Assembly (NCBI GenBank): GCA_022565695.1
Contig: JAIUME010000001.1
Coordinates: forward strand, 1-64,000
Origin: Alcanivorax sp.
GTDB taxonomy: Bacteria; Pseudomonadota; Gammaproteobacteria; Pseudomonadales; Alcanivoracaceae
Reading direction: 5' to 3'
Length of the DNA: 64,000 nt
Each line of letters begins with the position of its first letter. The first letter of the stretch is position 1. Shown here piece by piece: positions 7,366 through 15,441 of this stretch. Made by a program: the position numbers and the translations under genes. Below the pieces are notes generated by a model. The model saw only the letters and a list, made by a program, of their open reading frames with translations. It was not told where the DNA came from and ran no database searches.

Positions 7366-9282
7366 TCAGGGTTCAAGATAGGTATAACCCGCCAGCCCCT
7401 CGCGGATCTCGGCCAGCAACCCCTCCCGTTCCGCCTCAGGCAGGCGGATGCGGGTGAACTGTTCGCCCAGCATGGCAAGCAGTTTGTCCGGGTCATAATT
7501 GACGTACCGCAGCACGGAGCTGACCGTGTCGCCCTGGATGGCTTCATCCAGATGAATACCGCCCTGCTCGTCGATGTCCACGTCCACGGAGTCCGTGTCG
7601 CCAAACAGGTTGTGCATGTCGCCGAGGATTTCCTGGTACGCGCCAACCATAAAAATGCCCAGCTCATCGCCGTAGTTTTCCGGCAACGGCAAGGTGCTTT
7701 CCAGACCTTCGCCATCCACGTACTGGTCGATACGGCCATCGGAATCGCAGGTGATGTCCTGCAGCACCGCGCGCACCGTGGGCGGTTGATCCAGGCCGGT
7801 CAGCGGCAGGATCGGGAATACCTGGCTGATACCCCACACATCCGGCACAGACTGGAAGACGGAAAAGTTCAGGAACAGTTTGTCCGCCAGAATCGCATTG
7901 AGGTCATCCAGCAAGGCGCGCTGATGCTTGCGCAGGGGATCGAGCTGGCGGCGCAGGGTCAGCAGGCAATTGATGTACAGTTTTTCTGCCACGGCCCGCT
8001 GGGGCAACGACACCTCACCGGCAAGATAACGCTGGTGGGCATCCTGCCAGGCGCCCAGCACTTCCTGATACGCCTCCAGCAAATGCGGCCGGGGCCCGGA
8101 CAACATCTGGTACAGATCCCACAACAACGTCAGCTCTACCGGTGATCCAGGTTCTGGCGCTGCAACCTGCTGCACGCGCAGTTGCTCGCGATCAATCACG
8201 TTCACCAGCAACACCGCGTGGTGCGCGGTCAGCGCACGCCCTGACTCGCTGATGATCGCCGGCTCTGGCAGTTCCGCGCGCACACAGGCTTCGCGCAGGG
8301 TCTGCACGATATGCCAAGCATAATCGGTGATGCCGTAATTCATGGAACACAGGGAGCGCGAGCGGGTGCCTTCATAATCCACACCCAGCCCGCCGCCCAC
8401 ATCCATGGTGTCCACGGGGGCGCCCAGCGCACGCAGCTCCTGATAGTAGCGCGCCGCTTCACGCATGCCGGCCTTGATGTCCTGGATATTGGCCACCTGG
8501 GAACCCAGGTGGAAATGCAGCATACGCAAGCTGTCCAGGCTGCCGGCGTCACGGCAGATCTCCACGGCTTTCACCAGCTGCGATGCTGACAGGCCGAACT
8601 TGGATTTTTCGCCGCCGGTGTTCTGCCAGTTGCCCTTACTGATGGACATCAGGCGCACCCGCAGACCAATGCGCGGCACCACATCCAGTGCACGGGCCTC
8701 GTCCAGGATCAACGCCAGCTCGGACAGCTTCTCCACCACGATATAGACACGGTGACCGAGCTTTTCCCCGGTCAGCGCCAGGCGGATGTACTCGCGATCC
8801 TTGTAGCCATTGCAGACGATGGTGTTGGCGTCACCGCCCGCGCCACTGCCAGACAAGGCCAGCACCGCCAGCAGCTCCGGCTTGGAACCGGCTTCCAGTC
8901 CCACCGGGGCATGGGCTTCGCGGGCATTGACGATCTCTTCCACCACCCGGCGCTGCTGGTTGACCTTGATCGGGAACACCGGCGTATAGCGACCGCCATA
9001 GCCCTGCTCACTGATGGCATGGCGGAACGCCGCCGACAGCATGCGCACCCGATGCCGCAGAATCCCGTCAAACCGCACCAGCACCGGCGAGCGCAGCCCG
9101 GCCTGACGGCAAGCGGCCAGCACGTCTTCCAGACGGGCCGCGCCACCGGTCTTGCCGTCTGCGGGCGGGCCATCGGGGCGCACCCGGACCTTGCCAGCCG
9201 CATCCACATCGAAATAGCCTTCACCCCAGCGTTCAACATTGTAGATACGCAGGGCGTCATCGGTGGTCCAGTTACTGCTCAT
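7366..9282 (-). CDS. speA: biosynthetic arginine decarboxylase
   Basis: A 638-residue PLP-dependent decarboxylase (E. coli SpeA 658). It converts arginine to agmatine, the first step of the agmatine route to putrescine. The PLP lysine is in FPIKVNQQ (about residue 100), followed by GLEAGSKPEL, CNGYKD, HFHLGSQ and the glycine-rich DVGGGLGVDYEG that binds the phosphate of PLP. Further on are the WDLYQ and NFSVFQS segments conserved in the fold III arginine decarboxylases. The start is the ATG at 9282, giving the typical SSNWTTDDALRIYNVERWGEGYF N-terminus. It is divergent from speE, so one intergenic region probably controls both polyamine genes. Confidence 0.95.
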   Translation of the reverse strand: MSSNWTTDDALRIYNVERWGEGYFDVDAAGKVRVRPDGPPADGKTGGAARLEDVLAACRQAGLRSPVLVRFDGILRHRVRMLSAAFRHAISEQGYGGRYTPVFPIKVNQQRRVVEEIVNAREAHAPVGLEAGSKPELLAVLALSGSGAGGDANTIVCNGYKDREYIRLALTGEKLGHRVYIVVEKLSELALILDEARALDVVPRIGLRVRLMSISKGNWQNTGGEKSKFGLSASQLVKAVEICRDAGSLDSLRMLHFHLGSQVANIQDIKAGMREAARYYQELRALGAPVDTMDVGGGLGVDYEGTRSRSLCSMNYGITDYAWHIVQTLREACVRAELPEPAIISESGRALTAHHAVLLVNVIDREQLRVQQVAAPEPGSPVELTLLWDLYQMLSGPRPHLLEAYQEVLGAWQDAHQRYLAGEVSLPQRAVAEKLYINCLLTLRRQLDPLRKHQRALLDDLNAILADKLFLNFSVFQSVPDVWGISQVFPILPLTGLDQPPTVRAVLQDITCDSDGRIDQYVDGEGLESTLPLPENYGDELGIFMVGAYQEILGDMHNLFGDTDSVDVDIDEQGGIHLDEAIQGDTVSSVLRYVNYDPDKLLAMLGEQFTRIRLPEAEREGLLAEIREGLAGYTYLEP

Positions 9283-9389
9283 GGCGGCTCTCTCGGGTGC
9301 GGTCTCTCGGGTACGGTACGTCAACGGCGGTCAGCGTGATGGCGACAATGCGCCGCATTATCGCAGGTTCGCCCCGGTGGGAGCGAGTG

Positions 9390-9415
9390 CTGGCGGTGGC
9401 GATTGGCACCGCCAG
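9390..9415. repeat. inverted repeat between speA and speE
   Basis: CTGGCGGTG (9390-9398) and CACCGCCAG (9407-9415) form a perfect nine-base inverted repeat with an eight-base loop. A second short palindrome, AATGCG-C-CGCATT, lies at 9347-9359. Both sit in the 250-base divergent region and could be operators or leader hairpins. No poly-T follows either. Confidence 0.4.
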
Positions 9416-9532
9416 AGGTGTATTTATTCATGGGCCGGACATGATTGAGCCGGTAGAATGCGCCCCGTTCAGGCTTTTCGCCGTGCGGGCCAGACAGGCC
9501 CCGCGGCACCCCCCATGCAGAGAGGTGGCATC

Positions 9533-10384
9533 ATGTCCGGAGAAAAGTGGTTTATCGAGCATTTCGACAGCGCTGGCACAGCGTTCGGCCTGCGTCTGAA
9601 AAAGAAGCTGGAAGAGGTGCAGACCGAATACCAGCATATCGAAATGTGGGAGACCGATACCTTCGGCTATCTGATGACCATTGACGGCTGCACCATGGTC
9701 ACCAGCCGCGACAACTTCCTCTACCACGAGATGATGTCTCACCCCGCCCTGTTCAGCCACCCGGCGCCGAAGAACGTGGTCATCATCGGCGGCGGCGACT
9801 GCGGCACATTGAGGGAAGTGCTGCGCCACCCCAATGTGGAAAAAGCGACCCAGATCGATATCGACGAAATGGTCACGCGCATGTCCGAGAAGTACTTCCC
9901 GGAGCTGTGTGAATCCAACGACGACCCGCGTGCCGAACTGCTGTTCATCGACGGCGTGAAGTGGATGCGCGAGTGCGAGGCCGGCAGCGTGGATGTGATC
10001 ATCGTGGATTCCACTGATCCGGTGGGCCCGGCAGAAGGGTTGTTCAAGGCAGACTTCTTCCGCGAGTGCCATCGGGTACTGCGCGACGGCGGCATCATCG
10101 TGCAGCAAAGCGAATCGCCGCTCCTGCACAGCGATACCATCATCCGCGATCTGCATATCAACATGCGTGAAGCCGGGTTTACCAGCACCCAGACACTGCC
10201 GTTCCCGCAGGTGTGCTACCCCAGTGGCTGGTGGAGCTGCACCATGGCCGGCAAGGGCACCGACGTGACAGCCTTCCGCGAGCAGGCCGCAGAGAACAAG
10301 GCGTTCGACACGCTCTACTACACCGCTGCCGCCCACCGTGGCGCACTGGTGCTGCCGCCGTTCATGCAGAAAGCACTGGCCTGA
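9533..10384 (+). CDS. speE: spermidine synthase
   Basis: A 283-residue aminopropyltransferase (E. coli SpeE 288). It transfers the aminopropyl group of decarboxylated S-adenosylmethionine to putrescine. The nucleotide-binding motif VIIGGGDCGTLREVLRH (about residues 80-96) and the catalytic-loop segment DSTDPVGPAEGLF (about 158-170) are intact, as is the N-terminal QTEYQHIEMWETDTFGY strand. ATG 9533 has GAGAGG upstream and matches family N-termini; an in-frame ATG at 9458 is rejected. Paired divergently with speA. Confidence 0.95.
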   Translation: MSGEKWFIEHFDSAGTAFGLRLKKKLEEVQTEYQHIEMWETDTFGYLMTIDGCTMVTSRDNFLYHEMMSHPALFSHPAPKNVVIIGGGDCGTLREVLRHPNVEKATQIDIDEMVTRMSEKYFPELCESNDDPRAELLFIDGVKWMRECEAGSVDVIIVDSTDPVGPAEGLFKADFFRECHRVLRDGGIIVQQSESPLLHSDTIIRDLHINMREAGFTSTQTLPFPQVCYPSGWWSCTMAGKGTDVTAFREQAAENKAFDTLYYTAAAHRGALVLPPFMQKALA

Positions 10385-10388
10385 CAGA

Positions 10389-10418
10389 TTAGCCAAGCAC
10401 CAACTTAGCCAAGCACCA
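10389..10418. repeat. 14-base direct repeat at the AraC gene 3' end
   Basis: TTAGCCAAGCACCA occurs at 10389-10402 and again at 10405-10418. The second copy contains the stop codon and last codons of the AraC-family gene on the minus strand, so the first looks like a duplicated 3' end. Period is 16 bases. Confidence 0.6.
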
Positions 10419-11247
10419 GGGGTGAAAAAGGCGACTGCCGACGTGCATAGTGGCCAGGGGTGATGCCCACCATGGCGCGGAAGTCGTGGATGAAGTGGGC
10501 TTCATCAAAATAACCCAACTGCTGCGCCAGCTCGGCCTGCCTGATCGGTGGGCCGCGCTTCAGCAGATCACGGGCCCGGGCGATGCGCTGGATGCGCGCA
10601 TACTGCTTCGGCGACACGCCCACCTGCTCCGCAAAGCGGCGCTCCAGAGCACGGCGCGACAGATGCAGCGCCGCAGCGGCACGGGCCACTGACTCTGCCT
10701 GTGACACCTGCTCCATGACGGCCTCAAGCGAACGCTGACTGACCTGGCAGGCGGTTGACGGCTGCAACTGCTGCATCAGCCAGTCGGCCAGATGCTGCAA
10801 CCCGGCTCGCACATCCCCCACCTCGCCCAGACGCTGATGCAAGCGCCGCAGGGCATGGCCGTGCACGGCGTCCAGCGCCTCGGTGCTGGTCTGCAACATC
10901 GGCACGCCACCCCAGAAGCGCCGGGCACCGCCCGGGTGAAAGCGCACACCGTAGCTCAGCCATCCAGTGTCCGGTGTCAGCCTGCCTGATATCGGCTGCA
11001 CACCTTCCCAGCCCAGCCAGACCGGCGGCTGCTCACCCGGCACACGCGGCGGCAGCGGGCGACCCAGATTCAGGACAAAGCCGGTGCCCCCATCCGGGTG
11101 CATGAAAGCAGGTTCCCGGCCCGGCCCGCTCTGGCGGGTATCCAGGCACCAGATCGCCTGCACCTGCTGGCGCAAGGCCGGCGGCGGCGGCAGGAAACAC
11201 AATGGCTTGAGTGGCATGCGTGGCATGACAGAACAGGACGGCATCAC
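10405..11247 (-). CDS. AraC-family transcriptional regulator
   Basis: A 280-residue regulator with a C-terminal AraC/XylS double helix-turn-helix (about residues 165-268). Visible elements are ARAAAALHLSRRALERRFAEQVGVSPKQYARIQRIARA and the second helix pair ending in DEAHFIHDFRAMVGITPGHYA. The N-terminal part (residues 25-140), with HPDGGTGFVLNLG and GVRFHPGGARRFWG, resembles the DUF6597-type sensor domain. It is divergent from the AhpD-like gene and probably regulates it. Ligand unknown. Confidence 0.85.
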   Translation of the reverse strand: MMPSCSVMPRMPLKPLCFLPPPPALRQQVQAIWCLDTRQSGPGREPAFMHPDGGTGFVLNLGRPLPPRVPGEQPPVWLGWEGVQPISGRLTPDTGWLSYGVRFHPGGARRFWGGVPMLQTSTEALDAVHGHALRRLHQRLGEVGDVRAGLQHLADWLMQQLQPSTACQVSQRSLEAVMEQVSQAESVARAAAALHLSRRALERRFAEQVGVSPKQYARIQRIARARDLLKRGPPIRQAELAQQLGYFDEAHFIHDFRAMVGITPGHYARRQSPFSPLVLG

Positions 11248-11357
11248 ACGGCTCCGATATCACCGCTCAATGCTCGCGGGATTGGCGCAAAACTACAAGC
11301 CGCCATACCGCCGCATCGCAGACACTGTGCGTCCACCCGTTCAGTAAGGAGAAACCC

Positions 11358-11801
11358 ATGCCCCAGACCCCGCCACGCCTCGACTATGCCACCCTGAACC
11401 CCACCGCCCTGGCGCGTCTGGCGGGTGCCCGCCAGCACCTGAAAGCGCTCCCGGAAGGCCTGCTGTCGCTGGTGGAAATGCGGGTCTCCCAGATCAATGG
11501 CTGCGCCTACTGCCTGTCACTGCACGCTGACGGGGCGCGCGCTGCGGGGGTCAGCCAGCGCCAGCTCGATTGCCTGAATGCCTGGGCGGAATCCGGCCTG
11601 TTCGACGACCGCGAACAGGCTGCGCTGGCCTGGACGGAAGCTGTAACCCGCATTGAGCAGGGCCATGCACCGGACCCGGTCTATCAACGGGCGCAGTCGC
11701 ACTTCACCGCATCGGAGTTGGCCGATCTGACCCTGGCCATCGCCGCCATGAATGCCCTCAACCGGGTCGCCATCAGCTTGCGCAAACAGCCCGACCAGTG
11801 A
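11358..11801 (+). CDS. AhpD-like carboxymuconolactone decarboxylase-family protein
   Basis: A 147-residue all-helical protein of the AhpD/CMD superfamily. The redox pair is in NGCAYCLSLHADGARAAG (CxxC at about residues 48-51, with the downstream His that completes the proton-relay motif). AhpD-type proteins act as thiol peroxidase partners for alkylhydroperoxides. The family also contains gamma-carboxymuconolactone decarboxylases, but those lack the CxxC, so a redox role is favoured. The AraC regulator diverges upstream. Confidence 0.88.
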   Translation: MPQTPPRLDYATLNPTALARLAGARQHLKALPEGLLSLVEMRVSQINGCAYCLSLHADGARAAGVSQRQLDCLNAWAESGLFDDREQAALAWTEAVTRIEQGHAPDPVYQRAQSHFTASELADLTLAIAAMNALNRVAISLRKQPDQ

Positions 11802-11913
11802 GCCGGGCTGCACACTGCTCCGTCGTTCCAGTCTGGCCATTTACCCCGACGCCCCGAATTCGGTGTACCCTTTTCAGCCCGATTCCGAGTTCCATGGCTA
11901 AAGGAGACACACC

Positions 11914-12330
11914 GTGCCGCAATCCGGAGGGCGCAAGACGCTGATCATTGCCCTGTCCTCGCTGCTTGTGCTGGTCGCGCTGGGCTACGCCCTCTGGCTG
12001 GCGATCCCGAAAGGCTTTGATGCTGACCTGTCGAAGATCGGCAATGGTCAACCCGCCCTGGTCTTTGTCTATGACCGGGATCTGGTCGCCAGCAGCCGAC
12101 AGACCGAAGAGATGAACCGCGAGCGCGCCGCCCTGGAAGCCCAGGTGCAGTTGCTCATCGCCGACACGGGGCACCCGGACGCCCGCGCGCTGATGTCGCG
12201 CTATCATGTTGGGCCAATCACCTTCCTGCTGTTCGACGGCCAGGGCGCCCTGATCAATAGCTGGCCGGGCCTCTCCACCGCTGAGGAACTGCGCGCTCTG
12301 ATGGACCAGGCAGGCCCGGCACTGCGTTGA
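11914..12330 (+). CDS. membrane-anchored thioredoxin-like-fold protein
   Basis: A 138-residue protein with one N-terminal transmembrane anchor (residues 9-30), then a periplasmic domain. PALVFVYDRDLVASSRQTEEM and the later GPITFLLFDGQGALINSW pattern suggest a thioredoxin-like fold, but the position of the usual CxxC holds no cysteine, so it is unlikely to be an oxidoreductase. The start is a GTG at 11914 behind AAAGGAG. I do not recognise the family. Confidence 0.55.
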   Translation: MPQSGGRKTLIIALSSLLVLVALGYALWLAIPKGFDADLSKIGNGQPALVFVYDRDLVASSRQTEEMNRERAALEAQVQLLIADTGHPDARALMSRYHVGPITFLLFDGQGALINSWPGLSTAEELRALMDQAGPALR

Positions 12331-12433
12331 TTTTTCGGCCTTTTTTCACGCTACGCTGACCGCAGCGCCGGTTTCACGCTGCCCGGGCGGCCAAGCCCGG
12401 GGCTGGTGCCACCAGCGTAAACTGGCCACCATT

Positions 12434-12447
12434 ACATCAAACGATGT
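12434..12447. promoter_or_regulatory. inverted repeat upstream of almA-like gene
   Basis: ACATC-N4-GATGT within an AT-richer patch about 100 bases before the monooxygenase start. A second palindromic stretch, CTGGTGCCACCAG, lies near 12403-12415. Either could be a regulator site. No partner regulator gene is adjacent. Confidence 0.3.
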
Positions 12448-12543
12448 CAATGTTTTGTCCTGATCCGACCGTGCGCACGCCGCACAGAATGGCAGGATGC
12501 AACTGCCGGGTGGGCCGGCATCTGAGACCAACGGGATAACGCT

Positions 12544-14073
12544 ATGCCGAGCAAACATGTTGATGTGCTGATTATCGGGGCTGGCCTTTCAGGGATTGGC
12601 GCTGCCTGCCACCTGCGCACCAAGTGCCCGAACAAGAGCTTCGCGCTGCTGGAAGGCCGCGATGCCATCGGCGGCACCTGGGATCTGTTCCGCTACCCCG
12701 GCGTGCGTTCTGATTCCGACATGTACACCCTGGGCTACAGCTTCAAGCCGTGGACCAATGACAAGGCCATCGCCGACGGCGAATCGATCCGTGACTATAT
12801 CTGCGAAACAGCGGATGAATACGGCATCACCGATCACATTCATTTCGGTCACCATGTGAAGAGTGCGGACTGGTCCAGCGAAGACGCCACCTGGACGGTC
12901 AAGGCGACCAACAAGAAAACCGGTCGCAGCACCTCCTTTACCTGCAACTTCCTGCTGTCCTGCACCGGCTACTACAACTACGCCGCCGGCTTTACGCCGG
13001 ACTTCCCGGGCCGGGATGACTATAAAGGCACCTTCATTCATCCCCAGCACTGGCCGGAAGATCTGGACTACAGCGGCAAACGCGTTGTCGTCATCGGTTC
13101 TGGCGCCACCGCCGTGACACTGATCCCGGCCATGGCCGACAAGGCCGCGCACATCACCATGTTGCAGCGCTCTCCAACCTACGTCGCCACGGTGCCGGAG
13201 AAAGATGTCATCTCCATGCAGCTACGCCGCTTCCTGCCGGAAAAACTGGTCTATCGCCTTGCCCGCACCCGTAACGTGGGCCTGCAGATGGGCGTCTACA
13301 AACTCAGCAAGACGCAGCCGAAGCTGGTGCGCAAGATGCTGCTGGGCCTGGCCAAAAAGCAGCTCGGCAAAGATTTCGACATGAGCCACTTCACCCCCAG
13401 CTACAACCCCTGGGATGAGCGCCTGTGTGCGGTGCCGGATGGCGACCTGTTCAAGGTGCTGCGCCGGGGCAAGGCCTCTGTGGTCACCGACCACATCGAC
13501 ACCTTTACCGAAAACGGCATTCGCCTGAAGTCAGGCCAGGAGCTGGAAGCCGATATCGTGGTTTCCGCCACCGGCCTGGATCTGCAGCTGCTGGGCGGCA
13601 CCGATGTCAAGGTGGACGGCAAGCCGGTGGATGTCACCCAGTCCACGGCCTATCGCGCCCTGATGCTCAGCGACATTCCCAACGCCGCGATGATCTTCGG
13701 CTACACCAATGCCTCCTGGACACTGAAAGCCGACATCAGCAGCGAGTACATCTGCCGCCTGCTGAATCACATGGACAAGACCGGCACCCGCCAGTGCACC
13801 CCGCGCATGCGCGATGCCTCTGTGGTAGAAACGCCGTTCCTGGACATGCGATCCGGGTATATCCAGCGCGCTGCCAACCGGTTCCCGAAACAGGGCTCCA
13901 AGGCGCCGTGGAAAGTGCTGCAGAATTACCTGTTCGATCTGGCGCAGCTCCGCTACACCAAAGTGGACGATGGCAGCATGGAATTCTCCAATCCGGCACC
14001 GTCGGCAACCAGCAAGGCCGCCAGCAAGACAGCCCGCAGCGACAAGGGCAAGGCACTCAAGGCCTCCGCCTGA
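12544..14073 (+). CDS. almA: flavin-binding monooxygenase, AlmA-like
   Basis: A 509-residue class B flavoprotein monooxygenase. The FAD site is VLIIGAGLSGIGAA (residues about 8-21). The Baeyer-Villiger-type fingerprint appears as YKGTFIHPQHWP (about 160-171), and the NADPH site as VVVIGSGATAVTL (about 181-193). The GGTWDLFRYPGVRSDSDMYT segment is typical of AlmA, which oxidises long-chain (C30 and above) alkanes in Acinetobacter and Alcanivorax. A BVMO acting on ketones cannot be excluded. The last 35 residues are Ala/Ser/Lys-rich and dispensable-looking. A strong terminator follows, so it is probably monocistronic. Confidence 0.85.
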   Translation: MPSKHVDVLIIGAGLSGIGAACHLRTKCPNKSFALLEGRDAIGGTWDLFRYPGVRSDSDMYTLGYSFKPWTNDKAIADGESIRDYICETADEYGITDHIHFGHHVKSADWSSEDATWTVKATNKKTGRSTSFTCNFLLSCTGYYNYAAGFTPDFPGRDDYKGTFIHPQHWPEDLDYSGKRVVVIGSGATAVTLIPAMADKAAHITMLQRSPTYVATVPEKDVISMQLRRFLPEKLVYRLARTRNVGLQMGVYKLSKTQPKLVRKMLLGLAKKQLGKDFDMSHFTPSYNPWDERLCAVPDGDLFKVLRRGKASVVTDHIDTFTENGIRLKSGQELEADIVVSATGLDLQLLGGTDVKVDGKPVDVTQSTAYRALMLSDIPNAAMIFGYTNASWTLKADISSEYICRLLNHMDKTGTRQCTPRMRDASVVETPFLDMRSGYIQRAANRFPKQGSKAPWKVLQNYLFDLAQLRYTKVDDGSMEFSNPAPSATSKAASKTARSDKGKALKASA

Positions 14074-14081
14074 ACAGCAAG

Positions 14082-14107
14082 ACGCCGGGGTAACCCGGCG
14101 TTTTTTT
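14082..14107 (+). terminator. rho-independent terminator after almA-like gene
   Basis: ACGCCGGG (14082-14089) pairs with CCCGGCGT (14094-14101) around a four-base loop, followed by a run of seven T. Confidence 0.9.
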
Positions 14108-14142
14108 GTGCGGCTTTTTTTACGACAAGAGATACACCCGGC

Positions 14143-15432
14143 ATGCCCCCAGCGACGACAGACACAGACACAGACACAAACACCCTGCGCACAGGCACTC
14201 TGCACACAAACACGGCCCACAATGACGTGAAAGGCACTGCCACGCCGGCCTTCCGCGCCGTCGAAAATGTCTTTCGTGAACAGCTGCGCCGGACACCCGG
14301 CGGCGGCGCCGTCTGCGTCTATCATCACGGCGAAAAAGTCGTGGACCTGTGGGGTGGTGTGCGGGATGACGCGGGTAGCGCCTGGGCAGAGGATACGCTG
14401 GCGGTTTCCTTCTCCACCACCAAGGGCGTCACTGCCACACTGCTGCATCAACTGGTGGCAGAAGGCAAACTGGATTACGACGATCCCGTGGCGCAACACT
14501 GGCCCGAATTTGCCGCCAACGGCAAAGCCGATATCACCGTACGCGACCTGCTGACCCATCGCGCCGGGCTGTATGGCATGCGCAATCTGAACCTGCGCTT
14601 CGAAGATCTGTGCGACTGGGATACCGTCTGCAACGCACTGGCTGCGGCACCCGGTGATCGCAGCAAGGCCCCGCACAGTGTCTATCACGCACTGACTTAT
14701 GGCTGGCTGGTGGGCGAAGTGATTCGCCGTGTCAGCGGTGAATCCATCACCACACTGACACAACGTCGTCTGGCCGAGCCCCTGGGGCTGGACGGGCTGT
14801 ATATCGGCGTCCCGGAGCAGGCCCATCATCGCGTCGCCATGTTACTGATGGGTCGCCCGGAGGGCGCACCGCGCAGAGCGCCGTCCCTGGGATCGCGGCT
14901 ACGCAAACAATTCGGTAGCGGCCTGCGCAGCAGTCTGTCTGCACTACAGCAGCGTGGGTTGGCGCCTGATTTCTCGCCCTTCGAAGATGCCGTCACGGTG
15001 CGCGGTTTCCAGCCGCGCAAACTGGTCACCCCCATCGCACTCAGTGCCGCCATGCCTGCAGTCAACGGCACCTTTACCGCACGCTCACTGGCGCGCATGT
15101 ACGCGGCGCTGGCCAACGGCGGTGAACTGGATGGCGTGCGCATTCTGCCCCCCGAGATGCTGCCACTGATCAGCGCACAACAGGTCTTTACGCTGGACCG
15201 CGCGCTGTTTTCCCCCATGCGCTGGCGACTGGGTTATCACCAGCCCTACGTACTGGCACGACGACGCCCACGCCAGGCCTTCGGCCATTTCGGATTCGGT
15301 GGCTCCGGCGCCTGGGCAGACCCCGCCCGCAATCTTTCGGTGGCCCTCACCGTCAACGCCGGCAGCGGCACGCCTTGGGGCGACATGCGCATCCTGAAAC
15401 TCGGTGCCGCCGCACTGCGCAGCGCAGGCTGA
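14143..15432 (+). CDS. serine hydrolase, beta-lactamase (class C)/EstB family
   Basis: A 429-residue enzyme of the class C beta-lactamase/esterase family. The SxxK motif is STTK at residues 91-94 (nucleophile Ser91, base Lys94). The Tyr motif is likely in YHALTYGW (about 183-190), and GHFGFGGSG near residue 387 replaces the KTG box, as in EstB-type esterases. No signal peptide is visible, so it is probably cytoplasmic. The N-terminus (residues 5-28) is a low-complexity Thr/Asp/Asn run encoded by a GACACA repeat. Likely substrates are carboxylic esters rather than beta-lactams. Confidence 0.85.
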   Translation: MPPATTDTDTDTNTLRTGTLHTNTAHNDVKGTATPAFRAVENVFREQLRRTPGGGAVCVYHHGEKVVDLWGGVRDDAGSAWAEDTLAVSFSTTKGVTATLLHQLVAEGKLDYDDPVAQHWPEFAANGKADITVRDLLTHRAGLYGMRNLNLRFEDLCDWDTVCNALAAAPGDRSKAPHSVYHALTYGWLVGEVIRRVSGESITTLTQRRLAEPLGLDGLYIGVPEQAHHRVAMLLMGRPEGAPRRAPSLGSRLRKQFGSGLRSSLSALQQRGLAPDFSPFEDAVTVRGFQPRKLVTPIALSAAMPAVNGTFTARSLARMYAALANGGELDGVRILPPEMLPLISAQQVFTLDRALFSPMRWRLGYHQPYVLARRRPRQAFGHFGFGGSGAWADPARNLSVALTVNAGSGTPWGDMRILKLGAAALRSAG

Positions 15433-15441
15433 CTCTTCGAC

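Noticed and set aside
13531-14829. Minus-strand open frame of 432 codons
   Set aside because: Antisense to the almA-like and serine hydrolase genes and reads through the almA terminator; no domain.
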